Positions 1 through 8,655 of a stretch of DNA of 64,000 bases are shown piece by piece. The position numbers and the translations under genes were made by a program. The notes beneath the pieces were generated by a model. It was not told the origin of the DNA and did no database searches. It was given only the letters and a program-made list of their open reading frames with translations. This DNA is from Amycolatopsis sp. WAC 01376. GTDB taxonomy: Bacteria > Actinomycetota > Actinomycetes > Mycobacteriales > Pseudonocardiaceae. The stretch covers positions 124,001-188,000 of the forward strand of contig NZ_QHKL01000004.1 in the NCBI RefSeq assembly GCF_003947415.1. Direction: 5' to 3'. Numbering within the stretch: position 1 is the stretch's first letter; each line of letters opens with the position of its first letter.

Positions 1-1
1 C

Positions 2-271
2 AACCAGCGGGGCTGGAAGCGAGATCTGCTGCTGCGCGGCGGCAGCACGCACATGGCCTACAGCGATCTTCAGGTCGTCGTGCCGCAACTCGGTTCGCGA
101 GTGGCGCCGGAGAAGCGTGAGGCGGTCATCGGCACCATCGATCCCCGCCGATCGCTGGCCGCGCAACGGGAGTACATCGGCGCGTTCTTCGATCTGCACC
201 TGAAGGGCCGCGACCGGCACCTGTTCGACGGCGAGTCGCCGCGCCACCCGAATATCGATTTCATCGACTGA
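2..271 (+). CDS. C-terminal part of an alpha/beta hydrolase (lipase/PAF-acetylhydrolase-like), 5' end outside window
   Basis: The frame is open from the first bases to a TGA at 269-271, so the gene starts upstream of the window. The visible stretch RGGSTHMAYSDL looks like the region around the catalytic His of secreted dienelactone-hydrolase/PAF-acetylhydrolase type esterases, where His is followed by a conserved Ser/Asp. The tail DLHLKGRDRHLFDG is the usual final helix of that fold, which packs on the core and ends shortly after. An ATG at 53 exists but lies inside the conserved part, so it is not the start. Substrate cannot be told from this fragment. Family assignment is by motif reading only. 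Confidence 0.6.
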   Translation, partial: NQRGWKRDLLLRGGSTHMAYSDLQVVVPQLGSRVAPEKREAVIGTIDPRRSLAAQREYIGAFFDLHLKGRDRHLFDGESPRHPNIDFID

Positions 272-285
272 GCCGGACGATTCGG

Positions 286-326
286 GCCAAGGGTGGCTTA
301 GGTACCTGCGTGGATTCCGGCTGCGG
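286..326. repeat. 41-bp dispersed repeat, copy 1
   Basis: This stretch matches 37224-37264 at 39 of 41 positions, the first 24 bases being identical (core AGGGTGGCTTAGGTACC). A third, shorter copy lies inverted at 49971-49994. Each copy lies within roughly 90 to 160 bp of a GTGAAGG-type palindrome in a gene-end region. The function is unknown; the same pairing at three places suggests a composite intergenic element. Confidence 0.75.
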
Positions 327-418
327 CCTTCACGGACTCGATCATCGCACGTTCGCCCCAAAGGCACCAGCAGCCACAACAGTGGCGCGTGTCAGGCGCT
401 CACGTGAGTTTTGTGGGG

Positions 419-475
419 ATGTCGTGAAGGGCCCCTTTGAGACGTTGAAGGTCTCAAAGGGGCCCTTTACGACAT
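419..475. terminator. 25-bp inverted repeat, probable bidirectional terminator
   Basis: Arms 419-443 and 451-475 pair over 25 positions with a single G-T wobble and a 7-nt loop. It lies in the 260-bp gap between the partial hydrolase gene and the thioesterase gene. The central AAGGGCCCCTT core belongs to the palindrome family seen at several gene ends in this window. No long U tract follows, so termination by stem strength is inferred. Confidence 0.6.
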
Positions 476-531
476 AAGAGCTCGACGCCGGGCCCCTTCC
501 TCGAACCAAGGGAAGGAGTCCTTCACGTAAG

Positions 532-972
532 TTGGAAACCGTGACAGAGCCACGGAAACCGATCGTCGAAATGCCACTGCGCGTGCGCTACCACGAATGC
601 GACGGACAGGGCATCGTGTTCAACGCGAACTACCTCGCCTACGTCGACATGGCCATGTTCGAAGTGGAGAAAGCCCTCTTCGGCTCCCACGAAGCGGCAC
701 TGGACAGCGGCGTCGACGTCGTGGTCGCCGAGTCGAACCTCCGCTATCGCGCGCCCTGCCGCTACGACGACGAACTGGTCGTGGCCGTGTACCTGAACCA
801 CCTCGGCACGACGTCGCTGATCATCGACTTCGAGATCAGCCGCGGCGGCGACCTGTGCACGGAAGTGAAGACCCGCTACGTCTTCGTCGACCCGAAGACG
901 CTCAAGAAGGCGGCGCCACCCGCGTCGGTACGCGAGGTGTACGCCGCCCTCCTGCCCGCTCAGGCGGACTGA
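532..972 (+). CDS. Acyl-CoA thioesterase, 4-hydroxybenzoyl-CoA thioesterase/YbgC type
   Basis: A single hotdog domain fills the 146 residues. The signature is RYHECDGQGIVFNANYLAYVD, matching the YbgC/4HBT pattern in which the Asp acts in thioester hydrolysis and the following YLAYVDMA starts the long central helix. Such enzymes cleave acyl-CoA in the cytoplasm; the acyl substrate cannot be read from sequence. The start is uncertain: TTG at 532 follows GGAAGGAG at a long spacing, and GTG at 541 (two codons of difference in the N-terminus) is an equally possible start. The 3' end overlaps the convergent phoD gene by 13 bp, so the two share a tail-to-tail junction with no terminator between them. 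Confidence 0.85.
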   Translation: METVTEPRKPIVEMPLRVRYHECDGQGIVFNANYLAYVDMAMFEVEKALFGSHEAALDSGVDVVVAESNLRYRAPCRYDDELVVAVYLNHLGTTSLIIDFEISRGGDLCTEVKTRYVFVDPKTLKKAAPPASVREVYAALLPAQAD

Positions 973-2555
973 ACGCCGGGGCGGCGGTCCTCGACGACGT
1001 AACTGGCCCGCGTGCTGATCGGCGCGCCGGGGGTGTTGACGAACGGCACCACCCGGAAGTCGCTCCGCCAGCGCTGCCGGTTGACGTTGACCCGGACGTA
1101 TCCGCGCTGGCCGTTGAAGAACTTCATGTGCGGGTTGGCCTTCAGCAGGTTCTCACCGCCCGGCGTCATGTCGGCGCCGTTGCCGCCGCTGGTGATCGAC
1201 GTCCCGACGAACTCGCTCGCGACGGTGGGCGAACCCGGGTCGCCGAAGTCGCGTTTGAGGTCCCACGCGTAGTTCTGGTGCCTGTCGCCGGTGATGACCA
1301 CCAGGTTCCGCACTCCGCGGTCCTGCGCGGCCGCGAGCACGCGGTCGCGGTCGGCGACGTAGCCGTCCCACGGGTCGAGGTAGACGTTCGTGGCCTCGCC
1401 GGCGTCGGTGTCGGTCTGGCCCATCGGCGCCTGGTTGCCGAGGATCTGCCACCGCGCGCGGGATCGGGAGAAGCCGTCGAGCAGCCAGTCCCGCTGTTCC
1501 GAGCCGAGCAGCGTGCGGTCCTGGTCGAACCGCTCGGTGCAGTTCGCCGACTGGCCGTCACCGCACGGCTGGTCGTCGCGGTACTGGCGGGTGTCGAGCA
1601 TGGTGAAGTCGGCCAGCGTGCCGTAGCTCAGCCGCCGGTGAAGCCGCGCGTCCGGCCCCTTCGGCAGCTGGGCGATGCGGTACGGCAGGTGCTCGTACAT
1701 CGCCTGGAACGCCTCGGCGCGACGGCGGCGGAACACCGCGCGGTCCTGGTCCGGTTCCTTGTCGATCTGCGAGACGTCGCCCGCCCAGTTGTTCTCCACC
1801 TCGTGGTCGTCGTTGACGTGGATCCACGGGAAGGCGGCGTGCGCGGCCATCAGCGGCGCTTCGGACTTGTAAAGCGCGTACTGGAGCCGGTAGCGGGCCA
1901 GGTCGAAGGTCTCGCCCTTGAACTGCGGCCCCACCGGCGTGCCGCGGCCGACACCCGTGACGCCGCTTTCGTAGAGGTAGTCGCCCAGGTGCACGACCAG
2001 GTCGAGGTCCTCGGCCGCCATGTGCTCGTACGCGGTGAAGTGCCCGGCCTCCCAGTTCTGGCACGACGCGAATGCGAAGTTCAGCTCGCGCGGCGACGAC
2101 CACGCGACGGGCGCCGTCCGGGTACGGCCGACCGGCGAGACCTCGTCACCGGTGCGGAACCGGTAGAAGTACTCGTGATCCGGTGCGAGGCCGTGGATCT
2201 CGGGGTGCACGGAGTGGCCGAGTTCGGGCGTGGCGACCACGGATCCGCGGCGGATCACGGCACGGAAGCGCTCGTCGAGCGACACTTCGTACTCGACGCG
2301 GACCGGCGTCCGCGGCATACCGCCGAAGCCGTCTGCCTCGTAGGGCTTCGGCGCGAGCCGGGTCCAGAGCACGACACCGCCGGGCAACGGATCACCCGAC
2401 GCGACACCGAGGGTGAACGGGTTTCCGGCACCGCGAGCGAGCGGCATCGCACCGGCGGCGTTCCAGGCACCGGTCCCCAGCAGGACGGCGGCCGCGCCGG
2501 CGGAGCCATAACCGAGGAAGCGACGCCGCGACAGGGGGTGAGGGAGCGAAGGCAT
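960..2555 (-). CDS. phoD: Alkaline phosphatase D, Tat-exported (PhoD family)
   Basis: Exported phosphodiesterase/phosphatase. The N-terminus carries a twin-arginine signal (SRRRFLGYGSAGAAAV) and an AxA-type cleavage zone. After an N-terminal Fn3-like domain the metallophosphatase core shows FASCQNWEAGHFTAY, HLGDYLYES, NDDHEVENNW and TGDRHQNY, the PhoD metal ligands for Fe/Ca. Length of 531 residues is normal for the family. The chosen ATG at 2555 has AGGAGGG five bases upstream; a GTG at 2582 would add nine residues before the twin-arginine motif and has no better ribosome site. PhoD enzymes release phosphate from diesters such as teichoic acids and are often phosphate-starvation induced, but I see no clear PHO box here. 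Confidence 0.93.
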   Translation of the reverse strand: MPSLPHPLSRRRFLGYGSAGAAAVLLGTGAWNAAGAMPLARGAGNPFTLGVASGDPLPGGVVLWTRLAPKPYEADGFGGMPRTPVRVEYEVSLDERFRAVIRRGSVVATPELGHSVHPEIHGLAPDHEYFYRFRTGDEVSPVGRTRTAPVAWSSPRELNFAFASCQNWEAGHFTAYEHMAAEDLDLVVHLGDYLYESGVTGVGRGTPVGPQFKGETFDLARYRLQYALYKSEAPLMAAHAAFPWIHVNDDHEVENNWAGDVSQIDKEPDQDRAVFRRRRAEAFQAMYEHLPYRIAQLPKGPDARLHRRLSYGTLADFTMLDTRQYRDDQPCGDGQSANCTERFDQDRTLLGSEQRDWLLDGFSRSRARWQILGNQAPMGQTDTDAGEATNVYLDPWDGYVADRDRVLAAAQDRGVRNLVVITGDRHQNYAWDLKRDFGDPGSPTVASEFVGTSITSGGNGADMTPGGENLLKANPHMKFFNGQRGYVRVNVNRQRWRSDFRVVPFVNTPGAPISTRASYVVEDRRPGVQSA

Positions 2556-2666
2556 GAAGCCCTCCTGTGGTGGGATGGTCACGGGCGGGCCTCATGCTCG
2601 TCCGGCTTGATGGCCACCCGGCCGCGCTCAGGCGAAGCGCCCGTGAACGAAAGACGATCAACCCTC

Positions 2667-3128
2667 GTGTTCCGCATCCTGTTCTACCGCCCGGAAATCC
2701 CGCCCAACACGGGTAACGCGATCCGCTTGACCGCGAACACCGGCTGCGAACTCCACCTGGTGGGGCCACTCGGTTTCACGCTGGAGGACAAGCAGTTACG
2801 CCGCGCCGGGCTCGACTACCACGACCTCGCGCGCGTCCATGTGCACGCGGATCTCGACGCCGCGTGGGCGGCGCTGCTCCCCGCCCGGGTCTACGCGTTC
2901 AGCGCTTCGGCGACGCGGCTGCACACCGACGTCGCGTACGAGCCGGGAGACGTGCTGCTGTTCGGACCTGAGTCGGCGGGGCTGCCCGCGGAGGTCCAGT
3001 CGGCCCCCGAGGTGACCGATCGGGTGCGGCTGCCGATGCTGCCGACGAGCCGGTCGCTGAACCTGTCGAACACCGCGGCGATCGCCGTCTACGAGGCTTG
3101 GCGGCAGAACGGCTTCGCGACGCCCTGA
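2667..3128 (+). CDS. trmL: tRNA (cytidine/uridine-34 2'-O)-methyltransferase TrmL
   Basis: SPOUT-class methyltransferase that methylates the ribose at the tRNA wobble position. Recognisable motifs are FRILFYRPEIPPNTGNAIRL at the N-terminus, LLFGPESAGLP (the SAM-binding knot) and LPMLPTSRSLNLSNTAAIAV at the C-terminal knot. About 153 residues is standard for TrmL. In many family members the motif after LHL is EPLGF; here it is GPLGF, a small change. GTG at 2667 puts the conserved MFRILF at the start; GTG at 2643 would add eight residues. The gene follows divergently from phoD and ends 25 bp before a perfect 25-bp palindrome. Confidence 0.92.
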   Translation: MFRILFYRPEIPPNTGNAIRLTANTGCELHLVGPLGFTLEDKQLRRAGLDYHDLARVHVHADLDAAWAALLPARVYAFSASATRLHTDVAYEPGDVLLFGPESAGLPAEVQSAPEVTDRVRLPMLPTSRSLNLSNTAAIAVYEAWRQNGFATP

Positions 3129-3153
3129 CCGCTTGGCCCCAGCCCCGCACGGA

Positions 3154-3208
3154 TGTCATGAAAGGGTCGTTCAGGACATTTTTTGTCCTGAACGACCCTT
3201 TCATGACA
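3154..3208. terminator. Perfect 25-bp palindrome with T5 loop (family member A)
   Basis: Arms 3154-3178 and 3184-3208 are exact reverse complements, with loop TTTTT. It sits between the convergent trmL and VWA genes, the expected place for a bidirectional terminator. A copy with 24 of 25 arm bases identical is at 44252-44306. Read as protein the arm gives KGSFRTFFVLNDPFM in both directions, a spurious reading frame. Confidence 0.8.
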
Positions 3209-3224
3209 CTTGGCACAAGAGCTA

Positions 3225-4205
3225 CTAAGGCAGGCGCTGCCCCAGGAAGAGCGAAGCCGCCGCCCCGATCATCAAGATCAGCGTCCCCAGAATCACCCAA
3301 GGCCGGCTCGCGTCGGCGTCCTTCAGCTCGTATCCGATCTGCTCGCCGAGGTCGTCGTACACGCGTTTCAGTTCGTCCGCGCTCGCCGCCTTGTAGAAGT
3401 CGCCGCCCGAAAGCCGGGCGATCTCCTCCAGCGATTCGTCGTCGACCTTCACGTCCTGCGGTTTGCCGTCGATGTCGACCGAGCCGTGCGTGGTCCCGAA
3501 CGAGATCGACGAGATCGGCACCTGGGCCTGCTTCGCCGCCTGCGCGGCCGTGTAGCCGCCTCGCGGGGCGTACAGGTCGTCCGGAACCGTCTGCTTGCCG
3601 TCACTCATCAGGACGATGCGGGCGGGCGGCGGGCCTTCCGCGCCGCCGACGATCGCCGAGAAGCTTTCGATCGACTGCAACGCGGCGAAGATCCCCTCAC
3701 CGGTGGCCGTCGACTGCGCCAGCTTGAGGTTGTCGATCGCCTTCACCACGCCGCCGCGATCGGTGGTCGGCGCGACCAGCACGGTCGCCGTCCCCGCGAA
3801 CGAGATCAGCCCGAGGTTCACCCCGGGGGTCATGTTCTGCGCGAACGACCGCGCCGACTCCTGGGCCGCCTTCAACCGGGTCGGGGCGACGTCGGTCGCT
3901 TCCATCGACAGCGAGGTGTCGATCACCAGCATCACGGTCGCCCGGTTGCGCGGCACCTTCTGCTCGGCCGTCGGCCCGGCGAGCGCGACGGTCAGCACCA
4001 GCAGCGAAAGCACGATCAGGATGGCGGGAACGTGCCGCACCCACCCCTGGCTCTTCGGCGCGACCTTCTCCAGCAGTTCCAGGTTGGCGAACCGCATGGT
4101 GCGCTTGCGCCGCGCGCGCTGCGAGAGCACGTACCCGACGGCCACCGCGGCGACCGCCAGCAGCAGCAGGAACCACCACGGCGACGCGAATCCGGTCAGG
4201 CTCAC
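3225..4205 (-). CDS. Membrane-anchored VWA domain protein of the MoxR-DUF58-VWA operon
   Basis: Protein of 326 residues with two N-terminal membrane segments (about residues 8-25 and 57-77), a von Willebrand A domain and a C-terminal membrane helix near residues 300-320. The MIDAS motif is DTSLSMEATD and the second metal-site region is VLMSDGKQT. This is the layout of mycobacterial Rv1481 and of BatA-type proteins. The GTG at 4205 overlaps the stop of the DUF58 gene (GTGA), so translation is probably coupled. MoxR/VWA pairs are thought to work as chaperone-like or metal-insertion modules, here probably at the cell envelope. The gene ends just before the 3154 palindrome. Confidence 0.9.
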   Translation of the reverse strand: MSLTGFASPWWFLLLLAVAAVAVGYVLSQRARRKRTMRFANLELLEKVAPKSQGWVRHVPAILIVLSLLVLTVALAGPTAEQKVPRNRATVMLVIDTSLSMEATDVAPTRLKAAQESARSFAQNMTPGVNLGLISFAGTATVLVAPTTDRGGVVKAIDNLKLAQSTATGEGIFAALQSIESFSAIVGGAEGPPPARIVLMSDGKQTVPDDLYAPRGGYTAAQAAKQAQVPISSISFGTTHGSVDIDGKPQDVKVDDESLEEIARLSGGDFYKAASADELKRVYDDLGEQIGYELKDADASRPWVILGTLILMIGAAASLFLGQRLP

Positions 4206-5146
4206 GCGACACCACCGGACCAGCGGCGCTTGCGGGCCACCACGAACCGGACCATGTCCGCGATCCAGTCCGAATCGGTGCGCAGCACCAGATGCGCGGC
4301 ACCGGCCCGGCGCAGCGCGGCCGCGACCTCCTGCCGGTGAGCATGCGCCGCGGCGCCGAATTCCTTGCGCAGCAAGGCCGAAGCGTGCACTTCGCGCTGT
4401 TTCCCTGTCTCCGGATCGGCCAGCACGACGGTGCCCACGTCGGGCAGGTCGATGTCGCGCGGGTCGAGGACTTCGATGGCGATGAGATCGTGGTGCCCGC
4501 CGAGCGCGCGCAACGGGCGCTGCCATTCCATGTCGCCGAGGAAGTCGGACATCACGACGGCGAGCCCGCGACGGCGGGGCGGGCGGCGCAGTTTCTCCAG
4601 CGCCGCGGCGAGATCCCCGCGGACACCTTCCTCGGCACGCGGGGTTTCGGCGATCTTGCGGACGAGTCCCCGCGCGTGCGGAAGCCCGCCGCGTGCCGGG
4701 ATGCGCGTGATGCTGCCCGCCCCGTTGGAGACGAGCGCGCCGATCCGGTTGCCGCCACCGCCGGTCAGGTGGGCGACCGCGGCCGTCGCGCAGACGACCA
4801 GGTCTCGCTTCTCGCACAGCGCCGTGCCGAAGTCGAGGCTCGCGGACACGTCCGCCACCAGCCACGTCTCCAGTTCGCGGTCGGCGACGGTCTCCCGTAT
4901 GTGCGGGCTCGTCGTCCGCGCGGTGACCGCCCAGTCCATCCGGCGGACGTCGTCACCGGGCTGGTACGGCCGGGCCTCCCCCGGTTCCGAACCGGGCCCC
5001 GGCACCAGGCCGAGATGGTTTCCCTGCAGCAGACCGTCGAGACGGCGGCGCACGTCGAGTTCGAGCGTGCGCAGGCCCGCCTCCATCCGCTCCCCGCGGA
5101 GTACCGGCGGAGCCCAGGAAGGACGTTCGCCCTTCTCGTTCTTCAC
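4202..5146 (-). CDS. DUF58 domain protein (Rv1480-like)
   Basis: The 314-residue protein carries the DUF58 signature RPYQPGDDVRRMDWAVTART followed by a degenerate VWA-like fold (LVADVSASLDFG, VVMSDFLGD). No signal peptide or membrane helix is evident, so it is probably cytosolic or peripherally bound. It starts with GTG nine bases after the MoxR stop and its stop overlaps the VWA gene start, which puts it in the middle of a three-gene operon. DUF58 proteins are usual partners of MoxR ATPases and probably bridge the ATPase and the membrane VWA protein; that role is inferred from gene order. Confidence 0.9.
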   Translation of the reverse strand: MKNEKGERPSWAPPVLRGERMEAGLRTLELDVRRRLDGLLQGNHLGLVPGPGSEPGEARPYQPGDDVRRMDWAVTARTTSPHIRETVADRELETWLVADVSASLDFGTALCEKRDLVVCATAAVAHLTGGGGNRIGALVSNGAGSITRIPARGGLPHARGLVRKIAETPRAEEGVRGDLAAALEKLRRPPRRRGLAVVMSDFLGDMEWQRPLRALGGHHDLIAIEVLDPRDIDLPDVGTVVLADPETGKQREVHASALLRKEFGAAAHAHRQEVAAALRRAGAAHLVLRTDSDWIADMVRFVVARKRRWSGGVA

Positions 5147-5155
5147 GCGAGTTCC

Positions 5156-6226
5156 TTACCTGACGGGTGCGCCGGCCGGGACCGGGCCGCTCTGCCCGGC
5201 GCCGCCCTGCGGGCGGGCCGAGACCTGCGGCAACGGCACGGTCTGCAGCACCCGCGTGATGATGTGGTCGATGGGGACGCCGTCGGCCAGCGCGTCGTAG
5301 GACAGCACGAGCCGGTGGCGCAGCACGTCGGGAACGACGTCGACGACGTCCTGGGGCAGCACGTAGTCCCGGCCGCGGACCAGGGCCAGCGCCCGCGAGG
5401 CGGCGATGATGCCGAGGCTGGCACGCGGCGAGGCGCCGTAGGACACCCAGCCCGCGACGTCGGCGAGGCCGTGGTCGTTCGGGGTACGGGTGGTGAGCAC
5501 GAGGCGGACGACGTAGTCGACCAGCGCGTGGTGCACGAACACCTGCGAGGCCACGCCCTGCAGGCGGACCAGTTCACCCGGGGACAGCACCTCTTGCGGA
5601 GTGGGCGCGGTGACGCCCATCCGGTAGATGATCTCCCGCTCTTCCTCGGCGGTCGGGTACTCGACGACGATCTTGAACAGGAACCGGTCGCGCTGCGCCT
5701 CGGGCAGCGGATACACGCCCTCGTTCTCGATCGGGTTCTGCGTGGCGAGCACGAGGAACGGGTCGGGCATCTCGAAGGTCTGGCCGCCGATCGACACGTG
5801 CCGCTCGGCCATCACCTCGAGCATCGCCGACTGCACCTTGGCAGGCGCGCGGTTGATCTCGTCGGCGAGCACGAAGTTCGCCACCACCGGGCCGAGCTCG
5901 ACGTCGAACCGCTCGGCGCCCTGCCGGTAGATCCGGGTGCCGAGGATGTCGGCGGGGACCAGGTCCGGGGTGAACTGCACGCGCGAGAACGAGCCGCCGA
6001 CCACTCGCGCGAAGGTCTCGACGGCGAGGGTCTTCGCGACGCCGGGAACGCCTTCCAGCAGGAGGTGCCCCCTGGCCAGCAGGCCGACCAGCATCCGTTC
6101 GACCAGCCTGTCCTGGCCGACGATGATCCGCTTGACCTCGAACACGGTCCGCTCCAGCAACTGGGCGTCCCGCGCCGGCGTTCCGGGCTGCTGCTGCGCG
6201 CCATCGGCGTAGCCGGGCTCGGTCAC
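5156..6226 (-). CDS. moxR: MoxR-family AAA+ ATPase
   Basis: The 356-residue protein shows Walker A GVPGVAKT, Walker B VLADEINRAPAKVQSAML, sensor-1 ATQNPIENEG and the MoxR-specific PLPEAQRDRFLFK. The start is GTG at 6226 with AGGAGGC six bases upstream. It heads the moxR-DUF58-VWA operon, the same order as moxR1-Rv1480-Rv1481 in mycobacteria, where ripA lies upstream. Here mobA and a KAP NTPase gene separate it from the NlpC/P60 gene. MoxR proteins are ATP-dependent chaperones acting on envelope or metal-dependent clients; the client here is unknown. Confidence 0.93.
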   Translation of the reverse strand: MTEPGYADGAQQQPGTPARDAQLLERTVFEVKRIIVGQDRLVERMLVGLLARGHLLLEGVPGVAKTLAVETFARVVGGSFSRVQFTPDLVPADILGTRIYRQGAERFDVELGPVVANFVLADEINRAPAKVQSAMLEVMAERHVSIGGQTFEMPDPFLVLATQNPIENEGVYPLPEAQRDRFLFKIVVEYPTAEEEREIIYRMGVTAPTPQEVLSPGELVRLQGVASQVFVHHALVDYVVRLVLTTRTPNDHGLADVAGWVSYGASPRASLGIIAASRALALVRGRDYVLPQDVVDVVPDVLRHRLVLSYDALADGVPIDHIITRVLQTVPLPQVSARPQGGAGQSGPVPAGAPVR

Positions 6227-6318
6227 TCGTGCCTCCTGTGTTCCCCGCTTGCGTTCTTGCGTCCGGATGTGACCGTAGTGGTCGGTGACACAGCCGTTCG
6301 TGAAGGTAGCCAACCCGA

Positions 6319-8589
6319 TCAGCGGTATGACGGCTGTGAAGGGACTTCGCGCGCCTTCCTGAACCCGACCAGGTCGTCCCAGGCCTGTTTCGGGTGCATC
6401 GCCATCCGCTTCCGGACGACGGCGAGCCGGTGCAGCGCGGGAGTCAGCCGGTCGCCGGTCAGCGTGTCGTCGAAGATCTCCAGCACGGTCGCGCAGAACA
6501 ACACGAAACAGCCACTGTGCCAGCGCAGATCGCTGATCACCGCGGCGTCCTCTTCGCCGCCGGCCACCAGCCGCTCGGCGATCGCGGCCAGTTCCGCCGG
6601 CTCTTCCGTCCCGGGAATGCCGAGTAGTTCCGTGGTCAGCGCGGTCAGTTCCGGTGACCGATCCAAGGTCGCCGCGGTGGCGGTGAACGCACGGGCCTTG
6701 CCCGCCAGTTCCCCTGTGACGAGGCTTCGGGTGACGATCTCCAGTGACGGCTGGTAGACCTCGTTCGCGAGATCGACCATCTCGGTGGCGCAGCGTTTGA
6801 GATCCCGGGGCAACCCTCCCGACAGACAGTGCGCCAGGTAGCAGAACTGTTCGGAGATCCCCCGCAGCCGCAACGCCATCCAGAGCCTGCTTTCGTCCAA
6901 AGTGAACGGTTCGAGTCGCACCATCTCCGAGAACGCGCTGTCGAACGCGTCGCGGACGCCGAGCCCGCGCTGTTCGAAACCCAGGACGGCGTCGTCCGAA
7001 ACGGACACGAAGAACAGGCACCCCGGTACGTCGAAGACACCCTTGACGTCGTTGATGAACTGGTGTGCCTTGTCGGGCTCGCCGATCTTGTCCAGTTCGT
7101 CGATCGCGATCACGACCCGTCCGGCGACCCTCTCCGCTGCCAGCCGCCGGGCCGCCTCTTCGGCGAACTCACGGAACTTGTCGACGACCTCGGGATGAGT
7201 GAGCTGCTGCTCGGCGCGCTGCGTCGACCACGTCCGGCCTGCTTCACCCTTCAGCGGCATACTGAGCTTCCCGGACCATCCGGTCGTGTAGGTCTGCAGG
7301 AACCGGATCCGCTCGAGCTGCGCCTCGGCCAGTCGTTTCAGGTTCGTGAGCCTCGCTTCCCTCCGCCGCGCGAGCACGCCACGGAGCGCACGCACAGCCG
7401 CTTCGAACAGACCGAACACGAGCCCCAGAAGGAAGACGGCCAGCACTCCGAGCGCCAGCACCCGGCGGACAGGTAACCCCGTCCACAACTGCTCGAACGT
7501 CATCCTGCCGCTCATCACTTCAGCGGCGAATACACCGAGGTCCGCGACGACCTGCCTCGGCGCACCGCCCCAGAGCAGCCAGACGGCCACCGCGGCGACG
7601 CCGATCTTCATCAGGCCCCAGAGCGTGCGCCGGACCGCCCGGCCCAGCTCCCGCCACCAGCGGACGCGGACCGTTCCCCAGGTGAGTCCCGGCGAGATCG
7701 TGGCGAGAACGGCCTTGCAGAGCAGCGCGTGCAGATGCAGCACGAAGTCGCGGGCTTCGTAGGCGGCGGGCGCGGAGGCGACCACGACCAGTGGCGCCTG
7801 ACCTGTGCGGCTGAGCAGCCCGCGTTCGAGCGACCGGATCGAGGTGGTCTTCCCTGCCCCTCGCGATCCCGCCAGCGCCACGGCCACGGAATCGGCCCGG
7901 TCGACGATCCGCCGCAGTCTCTTGACCGCGGCGGTGTGCACGAGCTCGGGCCCCTCCGGATCGGGCTCGGTGAAGATCAGGTTCGTCCGGTCACGCGTGC
8001 GCCGGTGCTCCTGGATGTAGGCCTGAAGCTCCGGCAGGACGACCTCCCGGAGCGCGTACTCCCGACGGTCGCCGAGTGCGACCATGTCCGGATGCGGGAG
8101 GGCTCCTGCCGACCGCTCTCTTTCCCTGACGAACAAGACCGGGAACCGGCGGATGACAAGCCCGGCGGCCAGCACGAGCACACACCCGAAACCGATCAGG
8201 CAGAACACCTTCAAGGTCAGCGACATCGGCTGCCAGGCGAGTTGCAGCAAGCTGAGGTAGCCGGCCACCATGATCCCGGCGGTCACCAGCCACCGCGCTT
8301 CCCACAAAGCCGACGCCCTCGACTTCGGCCGATCTGGGACGCGCCCGGCCCTTTCCCGTTCCATCCTGACCTTGGCGAGAGCCGACGCGCTGCCGAGTAC
8401 CGCGTCCCGCGCCTCCTCGGCGCGCAGTTCTTCTTGATTGAGCGCCTGCGACACCTCCGGCAGCCCCAGTGCCTCGTCGAGCAGTTCTTCCAGGGCCAAC
8501 CGGGTGGACCAGGTGTCGAAGTCCGCGAAGAACGCTTCGCTGTCGAGAAGAACGGTCGGTCGGTACTTCCCCCTGCGCGACGAGTTCAC
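6319..8589 (-). CDS. KAP-type membrane P-loop NTPase
   Basis: About 756 residues. Walker A (GSRGAGKTT) is near residues 241-249 and Walker B (VVIAIDELDKI) near 491-501. Two hydrophobic segments precede the NTPase domain (about 101-119 and 125-146) and two more (about 325-342 and 376-395) sit between Walker A and Walker B, the defining trait of KAP NTPases. The C-terminal part is helical, with LSGGLPRDLKR as in other STAND/KAP ATPases. KAP proteins include the F-plasmid phage-exclusion protein PifA and animal membrane scaffolds; function here is unknown. GTG at 8589 is chosen because the protein-like sequence begins there; GTG at 8643, 13 bp after mobA, is possible. It interrupts an otherwise conserved ripA-moxR gene order. 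Confidence 0.8.
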   Translation of the reverse strand: MNSSRRGKYRPTVLLDSEAFFADFDTWSTRLALEELLDEALGLPEVSQALNQEELRAEEARDAVLGSASALAKVRMERERAGRVPDRPKSRASALWEARWLVTAGIMVAGYLSLLQLAWQPMSLTLKVFCLIGFGCVLVLAAGLVIRRFPVLFVRERERSAGALPHPDMVALGDRREYALREVVLPELQAYIQEHRRTRDRTNLIFTEPDPEGPELVHTAAVKRLRRIVDRADSVAVALAGSRGAGKTTSIRSLERGLLSRTGQAPLVVVASAPAAYEARDFVLHLHALLCKAVLATISPGLTWGTVRVRWWRELGRAVRRTLWGLMKIGVAAVAVWLLWGGAPRQVVADLGVFAAEVMSGRMTFEQLWTGLPVRRVLALGVLAVFLLGLVFGLFEAAVRALRGVLARRREARLTNLKRLAEAQLERIRFLQTYTTGWSGKLSMPLKGEAGRTWSTQRAEQQLTHPEVVDKFREFAEEAARRLAAERVAGRVVIAIDELDKIGEPDKAHQFINDVKGVFDVPGCLFFVSVSDDAVLGFEQRGLGVRDAFDSAFSEMVRLEPFTLDESRLWMALRLRGISEQFCYLAHCLSGGLPRDLKRCATEMVDLANEVYQPSLEIVTRSLVTGELAGKARAFTATAATLDRSPELTALTTELLGIPGTEEPAELAAIAERLVAGGEEDAAVISDLRWHSGCFVLFCATVLEIFDDTLTGDRLTPALHRLAVVRKRMAMHPKQAWDDLVGFRKAREVPSQPSYR

Positions 8590-8655
8590 CGGCCTATGAT
8601 GCCGAACCGCCTCCCCGCGTTCCCCTGCCCATCGAACAGACACAGAAGACAGCGC

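Noticed and set aside
597..2642. Long plus-strand frame across phoD that continues into trmL
   Set aside because: Shadow of the minus-strand phoD gene; Arg-rich, no motifs. Only the part from about 2667 is real (TrmL).
3098..3727. Frame containing KGSFRTFFVLNDPFM
   Set aside because: Translation of the palindrome at 3154-3208 followed by shadow of the VWA gene; not a protein.
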